From Rathayibacter sp. VKM Ac-2857 (GTDB taxonomy: Bacteria; Actinomycetota; Actinomycetes; Actinomycetales; Microbacteriaceae): a DNA stretch of 64,000 nt. The position numbers and the translations under genes were made by a program. Location: positions 669,656-733,655 of the forward strand of contig NZ_JABMLE010000002.1 of assembly GCF_013205025.1 (NCBI RefSeq), written 5' to 3'. The notes below the pieces were generated by a model. That model ran no database searches and had not been told where the DNA came from. It saw only the letters and a program-made list of their open reading frames with translations. Below are positions 24,826 to 32,791 of the stretch, one piece after another. Position 1 is the first letter of the stretch; each line of letters begins with the position of its first letter.

Positions 24826-24884
24826 GCGAGATGCCACTTATGAGCTCCCGACACGGCGTGTCGGGCTCATAAGTGGCATCTCGC
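24826..24884. repeat. 59-nt near-perfect palindrome between trkA and proC
   Basis: Outer arms of 19 bp (24826-24844, with GATGCCACTTATGAG, and 24866-24884) pair perfectly. A 2-nt bulge (CT), an inner 8-bp stem CCCGACAC/GTGTCGGG and a 3-nt loop complete the hairpin. It lies between two convergent genes and could end transcription both ways, though it has no T-run. The outer arms are AT-richer than all surrounding DNA, which suggests a mobile or dispersed element. Confidence 0.85.
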
Positions 24885-24900
24885 GGGGAGAGGGCGGGCG

Positions 24901-25746
24901 TCAGGAGGCGGCGAGCTCTCGGGCGCGGGCCAGGGCCGCGTCGGTGGCGCGGGTGAAGAGGGCGGCGAGGTCCGCCTCCTGCAGCACGGCGATCGCGCGC
25001 TCGGTCGTGCCGTTCGGGCTGGTGACCCGGCGGCGCAGCTCGGCGGGCTCCTCGCCGGAGTGCACGAGCAGCTCGGCGGCGCCGCGGAAGGTGCCGGTCA
25101 CCATGGTCGCCGCCTGCTCGGGCGTGAAGCCCTTCGCGAGTGCCGCGGCGGTCAGCTCCTCGACCAGGAGGAAGACGTAGGCCGGCCCGGATCCCGAGAT
25201 CGTCGACAGCGCGTCGAGCTGCGACTCCGGCACCTCCACCACCTCGCCGACGGTCTCGAACAGCCGGCGCACCAGCGCCAGGTCGTCCGCGCTCGAGCGG
25301 GTGCCGGCGCTGAGGCCGGTGACCGCGCGGCCCACGACGGCCGGGGTGTTCGGCATCGAGCGGAGCACGGCGACCGAGGCGGGCAGGTGCGCCTCGAACG
25401 TCGCGACGGTCACTCCCGCCGCGACGCTGACCACGACGGTCCCGGGGGCGAGCGCGTCGGCGATCTCGTCGAGCAGCGCGGGCACCAGGTGCGGCTTCAC
25501 GGCCACCAGCACGACGGCGGCGCCCTCGACCGCGCGCCGGTTCGCCTCCGGGTCCTCGGCGGTCGCGAACGCGGTCACCACCGGGTGGCCGCTCCAGCGC
25601 GCCGCCTTCTCCGCGTCGCGGTTGGTCACGCGGACGCCGCCCTGCACCTCCACGCCGGGAGCGAGCAGACCGCTGAGGATCGCGCCTCCCATCGAGCCGA
25701 GTCCGAGGACGGCGATGGACGGGAGCTGCACGGGTGCGTCGGTCAT
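24901..25746 (-). CDS. proC: Pyrroline-5-carboxylate reductase
   Basis: Last enzyme of proline synthesis, reducing pyrroline-5-carboxylate with NAD(P)H. The protein has 281 residues. The Rossmann motif VLGLGSMGGAI is at residues 13-23, and the C-terminal dimerisation domain has the family signature around DALSTISGSGPAYVFLLVEE (about residues 158-177). It is convergent with trkA. It stands alone. Confidence 0.95.
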   Translation of the reverse strand: MTDAPVQLPSIAVLGLGSMGGAILSGLLAPGVEVQGGVRVTNRDAEKAARWSGHPVVTAFATAEDPEANRRAVEGAAVVLVAVKPHLVPALLDEIADALAPGTVVVSVAAGVTVATFEAHLPASVAVLRSMPNTPAVVGRAVTGLSAGTRSSADDLALVRRLFETVGEVVEVPESQLDALSTISGSGPAYVFLLVEELTAAALAKGFTPEQAATMVTGTFRGAAELLVHSGEEPAELRRRVTSPNGTTERAIAVLQEADLAALFTRATDAALARARELAAS

Positions 25747-25886
25747 CCGCCCATCGTACGAAGGCGCCTCCGCCGAAAGGGCGGGCCACTCCGGAGCGGG
25801 AGGCCGCCGCCCGGCGCCCGCCTCCTAGGATGGGCCGACCACCCCCGAGCACCAGGCACCCCGACGAGTCACCCCGAGGAGACCAC

Positions 25887-26846
25887 GTGAGCGCATCCGG
25901 AGGCGGTTCCGCCATCATCGCGGCGCTGGCCGCGAACCTCGGCATCGCCCTGACCAAGCTCGTCGCCTGGTTCTTCTCCGGCTCGGCCTCGATGCTCGCC
26001 GAGGGCGTGCACTCGCTCGCCGACTCCGGCAACCAGCTGCTGCTCCTGCTCGGCGGCCGCAAGTCGCGCAAGGCCGCCGACGAGGAGCACCCGTTCGGCT
26101 ACGGCCGCGAGCGCTACGTCTACGCCTTCGTCGTCGCGATCATCCTCTTCTCCGTCGGCGGTGTCTTCTCGATCTACGAGGGCGTCGAGAAGATCGCCGA
26201 GCCGCACGAGCTCGAGAACGCCTGGCTGCCGATCCTGGTCCTCCTCGTCTCGATCTGCCTCGAGGGCTACTCGCTGCGCACCGGGGTGAAGGAGTCGAAC
26301 AAGGTCCGCGGGCAGCAGTCCTGGCTGCAGTTCATCCGCCGGGCGAAGGCGCCGGAGCTGCCCGTCGTGCTGCTCGAGGACGTGGCCGCGCTCACCGGTC
26401 TCGTCTTCGCCCTGCTCGGCGTCGGCCTCTCGGTGATCACCGGGAACACGGTCTTCGACGCGATCGGCACGATCATGATCGGCACGCTGCTGGTCGTCGT
26501 CGCGATCGTCCTCGGGGTCGAGACCAAGAGCCTGCTGGTCGGCGAGGGCGCGACCCCGGCCGACGCCGCGGCGATCCGCACGGCCATCGAGGCGGGCGCG
26601 GACGTCGAGCGGATCATCCACATGAAGACCCTCTACCTCGGCCCTGACGAGATCCTCGTCGCCGCCAAGCTCGCCTTCCCCGCCGCCGAGACCGTGACCG
26701 AGCTGGCCGCGGGCATCGACGCGACGGAGAAGCGCATCCGCGACGCGGTTCCGGCCGCCCGCGTCATCTATCTCGAGCCCGACGTCGACCGCGGAGCGAC
26801 GCCCCCCGCGCAGGAACCGACCGCCTCCACGGGGAGCGCCGGCTGA
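25887..26846 (+). CDS. Cation diffusion facilitator family transporter
   Basis: CDF-type metal/proton antiporter of 319 residues. Six membrane helices are expected; the first metal site region is EGVHSLADSGNQ and the second LLEDVAALTG. A cytoplasmic C-terminal domain of about 90 residues follows. The start GTG 25887 has GAGGAG five nt upstream. The sequence resembles the SLC30A9-like group. The metal is unknown. The stop overlaps the next gene's ATG. Confidence 0.9.
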   Translation: MSASGGGSAIIAALAANLGIALTKLVAWFFSGSASMLAEGVHSLADSGNQLLLLLGGRKSRKAADEEHPFGYGRERYVYAFVVAIILFSVGGVFSIYEGVEKIAEPHELENAWLPILVLLVSICLEGYSLRTGVKESNKVRGQQSWLQFIRRAKAPELPVVLLEDVAALTGLVFALLGVGLSVITGNTVFDAIGTIMIGTLLVVVAIVLGVETKSLLVGEGATPADAAAIRTAIEAGADVERIIHMKTLYLGPDEILVAAKLAFPAAETVTELAAGIDATEKRIRDAVPAARVIYLEPDVDRGATPPAQEPTASTGSAG

Positions 26847-27538
26847 TGCGCCGCGTCCTAGCCATCGTCAACGAGCGCGGCGCCGGGCTCGGCGCCCTCG
26901 AGCCGATGCTGCGCGACCGGGGCTTCAACGTGGACGCGGTCGCGGGCACCGACCTCGACTCCGTCGACATCCTCGCGCCCGACCTCGTCGTCACCCTCGG
27001 CTCGAGCGCCGGCGTCTACGAGACCGCCCGGCACCCCTTCATCTCGCCCGAGATCGCCCTGCTGCAGGACCGGCTGCACCACCGCCGCCCGACCCTCGGC
27101 GTCTGCTTCGGCGCGCAGCTGATCGCCGCCGCGCTCGGCGAGGAGGTCCGGCCCGGCCCGACCCGCGAGGTCGGCTTCCGCGGCATCGTGGCGACGGAGG
27201 CGGGACTGGACTCGCCGCTGCGGCACCTCGCCGACGTCCCGGTGATGCAGTGGCACAGCGACACCTTCGACCTGCCCGCGGGCACGACGCTGCTCGCCTC
27301 CTCCCCCGCCTACGCCGTCGAGGCCTTCGCGATCGACAACTGGCTGCTCGGCGTGCAGTTCCACCCCGAGCTCACCGCCGACCTGGCCGCGCGCTGGCTC
27401 GAGGGCGACGCCGACTACGCGGCCGGAGCCGGCTACGGGCACGAGCAGCTCGACGACGACGTGCGCGAGGGCCGGTTCGAGCGGATGCGGGCGGCGACCG
27501 AGGCCGCGCTCGGCGAGTGGGTCGGCGCGCAGGGCTGA
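26846..27538 (+). CDS. Class I glutamine amidotransferase-like protein
   Basis: Stand-alone GATase1 domain of 230 residues, similar to the amidotransferase part of GMP synthase. The catalytic triad is visible: C87 in GVCFGAQ, H173 and E175 in QFHPEL. There is no synthase domain, so the ammonia acceptor is unknown; hydrolase activity on gamma-glutamyl compounds is an alternative. It overlaps the CDF gene by one base (TGATG), suggesting cotranscription. Confidence 0.88.
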   Translation: MRRVLAIVNERGAGLGALEPMLRDRGFNVDAVAGTDLDSVDILAPDLVVTLGSSAGVYETARHPFISPEIALLQDRLHHRRPTLGVCFGAQLIAAALGEEVRPGPTREVGFRGIVATEAGLDSPLRHLADVPVMQWHSDTFDLPAGTTLLASSPAYAVEAFAIDNWLLGVQFHPELTADLAARWLEGDADYAAGAGYGHEQLDDDVREGRFERMRAATEAALGEWVGAQG

Positions 27539-27554
27539 CCCGGGCCCGCGATTC

Positions 27555-28031
27555 TCAGCGCTTCGCCGCGAAGAAGTCGAGCAGCAGCCGCGCACCCTCG
27601 TCGGCGCGCAGCCCCGGGTACACCTCGACCACGTGGTGCAGGCGGCGGTCGCGGAGCAGGTCGTGCACCGAGCCGGCCGCGCCCGCCTTCTCGTCCCACG
27701 CCCCGAAGACGACGCGGTCGAGCCGGGAGGCGAGGATCGCCCCCGCGCACATCGCGCACGGCTCGAGCGTCACCACGAGGGTGCAGCCCGCGAGCTGCCA
27801 GTCGCCGCGAGCGGCGGCCGCCTCGCGCAGCGCGACGACCTCCGCGTGCGCCGTCGGATCCGTGCGGAGCTCGCGCTCGTTGCGCCCGCGTCCGATCACC
27901 GCGCCGTCGGGATCGACGACCACCGCGCCGACCGGGACGTCGCCCCACTCGGCGGCCCGGCGCGCCTCGTCGAGCGCGAGCCGCATCCAGGCGTCGGCCT
28001 CGGGAGGGAGGGGGAGGTCGCTCTCGCGCAT
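27555..28031 (-). CDS. tadA: tRNA adenosine(34) deaminase
   Basis: Zinc deaminase of 158 residues that converts A34 to inosine in tRNA-Arg(ACG). Zinc ligands and the catalytic acid are H62 and E64 (HAE) and C92/C95 (PCAMC). The start ATG 28031 has GGAGG upstream. The gene is convergent with the amidotransferase gene (16-nt gap) and divergent from upp, an arrangement common in actinobacteria. Confidence 0.93.
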   Translation of the reverse strand: MRESDLPLPPEADAWMRLALDEARRAAEWGDVPVGAVVVDPDGAVIGRGRNERELRTDPTAHAEVVALREAAAARGDWQLAGCTLVVTLEPCAMCAGAILASRLDRVVFGAWDEKAGAAGSVHDLLRDRRLHHVVEVYPGLRADEGARLLLDFFAAKR

Positions 28032-28073
28032 CGCGCCCCCTCCGGCCGGCTCCGGCCGACTCCGACCGGCAAG

Positions 28074-28079
28074 TAGATT
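28074..28079 (+). promoter_or_regulatory. -10-like element of upp
   Basis: TAGATT ends 6 nt before the upp ATG at 28086. There is no ribosome site, so a leaderless mRNA is likely. It lies within the 54-bp space shared with the divergent tadA start. Confidence 0.45.
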
Positions 28080-28085
28080 GAGCTT

Positions 28086-28721
28086 ATGCGCGTCCATGTA
28101 GCCGACCACCCGCTGATCACGCACAAGCTCACCGTGCTGCGCGACAAGCGCACCCCCTCCCCCACCTTCCGGCAGCTCGCCGAGGAGCTGATGACCCTGC
28201 TCGCCTACGAGGCGACCCGGGGCGTCCGCACCCGCACCGTCACCATCGAGACGCCGGTCACCACGACCACCGGTCTCGCGCTGAGCGACCCGCAGCCGCT
28301 GGTCGTCCCGATCCTGCGCGCGGGCCTCGGGATGCTCGAGGGCATGGTCAAGCTGATCCCGACCGCCGAGGTCGGCTTCCTCGGCATGGCGCGGAACGAG
28401 GAGACCCTCGAGCCGACCACCTACGCCGAGCGCCTCCCCGACGACCTGTCCAACCGCCAGTGCTTCGTGCTCGACCCGATGCTCGCCACCGGCGGCTCGC
28501 TGATCGCGGCCATCCAGTTCCTCTTCGACCGCGGCGCCGAGGACGTCACCGCCGTCTGCCTGCTCGCCGCCCCCGAGGGCCTCGCGGCCGTGGAGAAGGC
28601 CTTCGTCGGCAAGGACGTGACCATCGTCCTCGGCTCGCTCGACGAGAAGCTCAACGAGCTCGGCTACATCGTCCCCGGCCTCGGCGACGCGGGCGACCGT
28701 CTGTACGGGCTCGCCGGTTGA
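28086..28721 (+). CDS. upp: Uracil phosphoribosyltransferase
   Basis: Salvages uracil to UMP with PRPP. The protein has 211 residues, the usual length. It carries [10 protein letters not shown] and the PRPP loop [11 protein letters not shown], and ends with the typical [17 protein letters not shown]-rich hairpin follows the stop codon at 28727-28752. Confidence 0.96.
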   Translation: MRVHVADHPLITHKLTVLRDKRTPSPTFRQLAEELMTLLAYEATRGVRTRTVTIETPVTTTTGLALSDPQPLVVPILRAGLGMLEGMVKLIPTAEVGFLGMARNEETLEPTTYAERLPDDLSNRQCFVLDPMLATGGSLIAAIQFLFDRGAEDVTAVCLLAAPEGLAAVEKAFVGKDVTIVLGSLDEKLNELGYIVPGLGDAGDRLYGLAG

Positions 28722-28726
28722 GCCGT

Positions 28727-28752
28727 TCCGGGCGCCCTCCGCGGCGCCCGGA
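28727..28752 (+). terminator. GC-rich hairpin after upp
   Basis: Perfect 10-bp arms TCCGGGCGCC and GGCGCCCGGA around a 6-nt loop, starting 5 nt after the upp stop codon. No T-run follows, so it may act as a stop signal of the kind common in high-GC genomes or as a 3' stabiliser. Confidence 0.55.
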
Positions 28753-28812
28753 GCGCGCCAGTGTGCGCGGATCTGTTGACGGGGTCCGCCACCATCCGCT
28801 TTACTTTCGACC

Positions 28813-28914
28813 ATGACTGACAACGCGCACGCCCTGACCTCCCTTGAGGCCATCGGGGATGCCGGCATGATGACGGCCGACGGCCTCGTCCTGCGCTGTC
28901 GAATGTGCGCCTGA
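28813..28914 (+). CDS. 33-codon small ORF, possible leader peptide
   Basis: A short frame starts ATG at 28813 and ends TGA at 28912-28914. The product starts MTDNAHALTSLEAIGD and ends LRCRMCA, so two cysteines sit close to the stop. TTGACG upstream (about 28774) and a T-rich TTTACT about 18 bp later form a plausible promoter. No strong ribosome site is visible. Downstream, before the winged-helix gene, lie several inverted repeats: GCCGATC/GATCGGC (28969-28986), GCGCC/GGCGC, and two copies of CGGATCCG (29075-29082, 29101-29108). This suggests translation-linked control of the next gene, but a real small protein is also possible. Confidence 0.45.
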   Translation: MTDNAHALTSLEAIGDAGMMTADGLVLRCRMCA

Positions 28915-29127
28915 GGATCCACCCTCGCCGGTTCTCCGCACAGCCTCCGCCCCGATCGCACTGATCGAGCCGATCCTCTGATCGGCCGGGCGCCGCAGGC
29001 GCGGTGAACCCCTGGATGCCCCGCATCCGCCCCTGCCGGCCCGCACCTCGTGTACCGGCTCTCGCGCGCACACCCGGATCCGCTCCCCGGACACTCGTCC
29101 CGGATCCGACCAGCCCAAGGATTCGTC

Positions 29128-29835
29128 ATGTCCCTCCTCCACGCCCGTCCCGTCTCCGCTCCCACCGAGGCCCCGCGCCTCCAGGCCGCCCCCGAGCCCG
29201 CGCCCACCGCTCCCCGGCTCCGCGCCGTGCCGCAGGGCACCGAGGCCCGCGGCTTCGCCCTCTACGTCGGCATCGACGAGGCCAAGGCCCGCGCCGCCGG
29301 CATCGACCTCGGCCGCCTGGTCGAGGAGCTCAAGCGCGTCACCGCCGAGTTCGCTCCGGACGCCGAGACCTACGCGTCCGTCGCCCTCGCTCCGCAGGGT
29401 GCCGGCGGACGCGACGTCGACGTCGTCCGCCTCGCCCTCCAGGACCCGGCCGCCGTCGCCCGCCGCCGCTCCGAGACCGAGCCCGACCTCGACCGCGCGC
29501 CCGGCGGCGTCGTCATCGACATCTCGCGCAAGCGCGTCATCCTCGACGACGAGACCACCGCCCTCACCTACAAGGAGTTCGAGCTGCTGCAGTACCTCGT
29601 CCTCCGCGAGGGCCGCACCATCGAGCGCGCCGAGCTGATCTCCTCCCTCTGGGGAGCCGCCGACGACGACGCCCCCAACGAGCGCACCATCGACGTCCAC
29701 GTCCGCCGCCTCCGCGCCAAGCTCGGCCGCTACGAGGACATCGTCCGCACCGTCCGCGGCGTCGGCTACCGCTTCGACCGCCACGCGGACGTCGCCATCC
29801 GCTACGCGTCGACCCCCAGCCCCGACCTGTTTTGA
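29128..29835 (+). CDS. Orphan winged-helix (OmpR-type) DNA-binding protein
   Basis: Protein of 235 residues. Residues 1-45 are Pro/Ala-rich; a conserved-looking domain begins GFALYVGIDEAKARAAGI and runs to about 120; the C-terminal 100 residues are an OmpR/PhoB-type winged helix with LTYKEFELLQYLV, ERTIDVHVRRLRAKLG and VRGVGYRFD. There is no phosphoacceptor receiver and no kinase nearby. The ATG at 29128 has AAGGA six nt upstream. It therefore probably responds to a ligand or to its own level rather than phosphorylation. The 33-codon ORF and folded leader precede it. Confidence 0.85.
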   Translation: MSLLHARPVSAPTEAPRLQAAPEPAPTAPRLRAVPQGTEARGFALYVGIDEAKARAAGIDLGRLVEELKRVTAEFAPDAETYASVALAPQGAGGRDVDVVRLALQDPAAVARRRSETEPDLDRAPGGVVIDISRKRVILDDETTALTYKEFELLQYLVLREGRTIERAELISSLWGAADDDAPNERTIDVHVRRLRAKLGRYEDIVRTVRGVGYRFDRHADVAIRYASTPSPDLF

Positions 29836-30010
29836 ATTGCTGCGCGAGCGCGAGCGCTCGCTCCGCCGCGGTCGGCTCCGCGGGTGGTCGCGTTCCATAG
29901 AGCGTCCTGCGTACGGCTCGTGAGAAACGCTGGCACGCGTTTCTCACCGAACGCCTCGCAGAGGGCGGCTTGTCGTTCGGCCCGAGTCGGACGAGGGGGC
30001 GGCGGCACCG
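29836..30010. other. Gene-free stretch with a hairpin
   Basis: Just after the winged-helix stop lies a GC hairpin region (about 29846-29870, GCGAGCGCTCGC) that may end transcription. At 29920-29947 a perfect inverted repeat, GTGAGAAACGC and GCGTTTCTCAC, encloses 6 nt. It is AT-richer than the surroundings and could be an operator or an RNA hairpin. No gene is supported. Confidence 0.5.
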
Positions 30011-30052
30011 CATGCTGGTCGAGTAGCCGCGGGACGCGGCGTATCGAGACCC
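30011..30052 (-). repeat. Dispersed palindromic repeat (half-element)
   Basis: Half-element CATGCTGGTCGAGTAG to CGTATCGAGACCC with the stem variant CCGCGGGACGCGG. First of four loci in the gap before the MarR gene. Confidence 0.88.
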
Positions 30053-30110
30053 ACCCACGTTCTGAAGGGTGGATCTCCCACGAAAGATCACCTTGCACGC
30101 AGGGGGAAGC

Positions 30111-30239
30111 CATGCTGATCGAGTAGCCCGCGCAGCGGGCGTATCGAGATCCACCAGCGTCAGAAGTCGAGTCTGCAGACCCGCCCTGCTGAGGACGGCG
30201 GGTCTCGATACGCCCCTGCGGGGCTACTCGACCACCATG
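30111..30239. repeat. Composite palindromic repeat, long form
   Basis: Left half 30111-30152, right half 30201-30239. The 48-nt middle again contains CTGCAGACCCG and CCTGCTGAGGAC, matching the middles at 11376-11424 and 42449-42509. Confidence 0.88.
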
Positions 30240-30294
30240 AAGGGCCGCCGCCGCGTCCTTTGCGTCGCCACCGAGACGCGAAGCGGCCTGGCCG

Positions 30295-30451
30295 CTCGAT
30301 ACGCCCGCGGAGCGGGCTACTCGATCAGCATGCAGCCGCGGTGGGCCAGCAGGGGGCGGCGCTCCGCGCGCCCGGGAGCACCGCGTTCAGCCCGCCGAGG
30401 TGGCGGATTCATGGTGGTCGAGTAGCCGCGCGACGCGGCGTATCGAGACCC
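30295..30451. repeat. Two single half-elements
   Basis: A half-element at 30295-30332 (CTCGATACGCC to CTCGATCAGCATG) and one in the opposite orientation at 30410-30451 (CATGGTGGTCGAGTAG to GTATCGAGACC) are separated by about 77 nt of GC-rich sequence without a gene. Confidence 0.85.
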
Positions 30452-30521
30452 GGTCCGGTGCTGCGGCGGCGTCGGGACGGCGGCGCGAAGGGGTCACAGG
30501 GAAACGTCAGGAAATCGGTCC

Positions 30522-30549
30522 TTGCGGCGTTACCGATCCGTTATATAGT
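30522..30549 (+). promoter_or_regulatory. Strong orphan promoter
   Basis: TTGCGG (30522-30527) and TATAGT (30544-30549) are 16 bp apart. This is the most consensus-like -10 in the window and lies in a gene-free gap. Confidence 0.6.
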
Positions 30550-30555
30550 TCAAGT

Positions 30556-30660
30556 GCGTCGACCGTTTGCTGTGGCGGGAAGCGCGAGAAGTGATTGCAG
30601 GACACTCTTGGTGCAAGGGAATGAAGGCCGGCCGCTCGCCTCAGCGGCCGGCCTTCTGTC
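30556..30660 (+). ncRNA. Putative orphan small RNA of about 100 nt
   Basis: The unit begins at the promoter just upstream and ends at an intrinsic terminator-like hairpin (30624-30655). It contains a small CTTG-GTG-CAAG hairpin at about 30607-30617. A 39-codon frame starting GTG at 30555 runs through the terminator stem, which argues against coding. It does not match SRP RNA, 6C RNA or tmRNA as far as I can recognise. It is transcribed toward the MarR gene but would stop about 110 nt before it. Confidence 0.5.
30624..30655 (+). terminator. Intrinsic terminator-like hairpin
   Basis: Perfect 13-bp arms AAGGCCGGCCGCT and AGCGGCCGGCCTT around a 6-nt loop, followed by CTGTCGTT. It is the best terminator structure in the window. 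The nearest plus-strand gene upstream ends 790 nt earlier, so it belongs to the orphan promoter. Confidence 0.7.
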
Positions 30661-30770
30661 GTTCCCGGCCTGATCACCGCCTCCGTGCGACGCCCTCCGC
30701 CCCGCTCCGCGCCCCTCGCGCCGGACGGGCGTCGAGACGCCGTATCCTGAACGGAACACAAGGAGGATGC

Positions 30771-31211
30771 GTGAGCTCGAGACGTGCGGTCGCCGCGTGG
30801 GAGTCGCTGTTCCGAGCGCAGGTGCACGTGATGCGGGCGCTGAGCACCGACTTCCCGTCGAAGGAGATCTCGCTCAACGAGTACGACGTCCTCTTCAACC
30901 TCACGCTGCAGCCCGGCCGCCGGGCCCGCCTCCGCGACCTCAACAAGCACGTCCTGCTGACGCAGCCGAGCGTCAGCCGGCTGATCGACCGCCTGGTCGC
31001 CCGCGGCTGCGTGACCAAGAGCGAGGACCCGACCGACGCCCGCGGCACGGTCATCCAGATCACGGACGAGGGCTACGCGCTCTTCCGGCGCGTGGCGATG
31101 ACGCACATGCAGACGATCTCGGACCACGTCGGAGCGGCGCTCGACGACGACGAGCTCGACCAGCTGACCGCGCTCTGCGACAAGCTGCGCGACCGGGTCG
31201 CCTCCGCCTGA
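30771..31211 (+). CDS. MarR family transcriptional regulator
   Basis: Regulator of 146 residues with a winged helix at about 45-115: RLRDLNKHVLLTQPSVSRLI and the wing DPTDARGTVIQIT. The GTG start at 30771 has AGGAGG four nt upstream, and TATCCT (30743-30748) may be its -10. The photolyase gene follows 85 nt downstream on the same strand. The ligand and targets are unknown. Confidence 0.9.
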   Translation: MSSRRAVAAWESLFRAQVHVMRALSTDFPSKEISLNEYDVLFNLTLQPGRRARLRDLNKHVLLTQPSVSRLIDRLVARGCVTKSEDPTDARGTVIQITDEGYALFRRVAMTHMQTISDHVGAALDDDELDQLTALCDKLRDRVASA

Positions 31212-31296
31212 CGACCCCCGCCCGCCGCTAGCACGCACCGCCGCCGCGCGGCCAGCACTTCGCGCGGGCGCCGCACTCGCGGATCATGGAGGCACC

Positions 31297-32766
31297 ATGA
31301 GCAGCTCCTCCCCCACCCTCGTCTGGCTCCGCGACGACCTGCGTCTCGCCGACAATCCGGCTCTGCGGGCCGCGATCGACCGGGGCGGCCCCGTCGCCGT
31401 CTGCTACGTGCTCGACGAGGAGTCCGACGGCATCCGCCCGCTCGGCGGCGCGGCCCGCTGGTGGCTGCACGGCAGCCTGCTCGCCCTCGCGGGCGATCTC
31501 GAGGAGGCCGGGGCGTCCCTGATCCTCCGCCGCGGACCGGCCGAGGCCGTCGTCCTGCAGCTCGCCGAGGAGCTCGGAGCGGGCGCGGTGCACTGGAACC
31601 GCCGCTACGGGAAGGCCGAGCGGACGGTCGACGCCGCGATCAAGGAGGCGCTCCGCGACCGCGACGTCGAGGCCGAGAGCCACCAGGGCTCGCTGCTCTT
31701 CGAGCCGTGGACCGTGCAGACCGGCGGAGGCGGCCCGTACTCCGTCTACACGCCGTTCGCCCGCGCCTGCCGCAACCGCGACACCCCGCGCGCACCCCTT
31801 CCGCGACCGCGCGAGATCGACGGCGTCGGGACGACCGCGGCCTCCGACGACCTCGACGACTGGCAGCTGCTGCCGACCAGCCCCGACTGGGCCGGTGGCC
31901 TCCGCGAGCGCTGGGTGCCGGGTGAGAAGGCGGCGGCGAAGCGGCTGCGCGCGTTCCTCGCGGAGCAGCTCGACGACTACGCCGACGACCGGGACCTGCC
32001 GGCGCAGGACGCGACCTCGAACCTGTCGCCGCACCTGCGCTGGGGCGAGATCAGCCCGTTCCAGGTCTGGCACGCGCTCGAGGAGGCGCACGCGAAGGGG
32101 CAGCACCGCGGCGAGGGCAGCGACCGCTTCCTCGCCGAGGTGCTCTGGCGCGAGTTCTGCTACCACCTGCTCTTCCACTGGCCCGACCTCGCGACCGCGA
32201 ACTTCGACTCGCGCTTCGACTCCTTCCCCTGGGGCCACCCGGGCGAGGACAGGATCGACGCCTGGCACCAGGGCCGCACCGGCTTCCCGCTGGTCGACGC
32301 GGGGATGCGCGAGCTCTGGAAGACCGGCTACATGCACAACCGGGTCCGAATGGTCACCGCCTCGTTCCTGATCAAGAACCTGCTGGTCGACTGGCGGGTG
32401 GGCGAGGACTGGTTCTGGGACACGCTCGTGGACGCCGATCCGGCGAGCAACGCCGCGAACTGGCAGTGGGTCGCGGGGTCCGGCGCCGACGCGTCGCCGT
32501 TCTTCCGCGTCTTCAACCCGGTGACGCAGTCGAAGAAGTTCGACCCCGAGGGCGGCTATCTGCGCGAGTACGTCCCGGAGCTCGCCGAGCTCGACCGCAC
32601 CGTGATCCACGAGCCGTGGACGCTCGGCGACACGCTGACGCCGGAGGCGGACGGCTACCCCGCGCCGATCCTCGACCTCAAGGAGACCCGGGTGCACGCC
32701 CTGGACGCGTTCGCCGTCATCAAGAGCGCGAAGCGGGACATCTCGCGCCGCGACTCCGACGACTGA
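31297..32766 (+). CDS. phr: Deoxyribodipyrimidine photo-lyase
   Basis: Light-driven repair enzyme of 489 residues for cyclobutane pyrimidine dimers. The N-terminal antenna-binding alpha/beta domain starts LVWLRDDLRLADNPAL. The FAD domain holds LSPHLRWGEISP, TGFPLVDAGMREL, HNRVRMVTASFL and NWQWVAGSGADASPFFRVFNP. GGAGG lies six nt before the ATG. The gene is convergent with cysE. A cryptochrome role cannot be excluded from sequence alone. Confidence 0.95.
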   Translation: MSSSSPTLVWLRDDLRLADNPALRAAIDRGGPVAVCYVLDEESDGIRPLGGAARWWLHGSLLALAGDLEEAGASLILRRGPAEAVVLQLAEELGAGAVHWNRRYGKAERTVDAAIKEALRDRDVEAESHQGSLLFEPWTVQTGGGGPYSVYTPFARACRNRDTPRAPLPRPREIDGVGTTAASDDLDDWQLLPTSPDWAGGLRERWVPGEKAAAKRLRAFLAEQLDDYADDRDLPAQDATSNLSPHLRWGEISPFQVWHALEEAHAKGQHRGEGSDRFLAEVLWREFCYHLLFHWPDLATANFDSRFDSFPWGHPGEDRIDAWHQGRTGFPLVDAGMRELWKTGYMHNRVRMVTASFLIKNLLVDWRVGEDWFWDTLVDADPASNAANWQWVAGSGADASPFFRVFNPVTQSKKFDPEGGYLREYVPELAELDRTVIHEPWTLGDTLTPEADGYPAPILDLKETRVHALDAFAVIKSAKRDISRRDSDD

Positions 32767-32791
32767 GCGCTCGGATCGCTGCGCCCCGGCC

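Noticed and set aside
30555-30673. 39-codon frame starting GTG right after the orphan promoter
   Set aside because: It runs through the 13-bp terminator stem and has no recognisable protein features; a small RNA explains the region better, although a leaderless peptide is not fully excluded.
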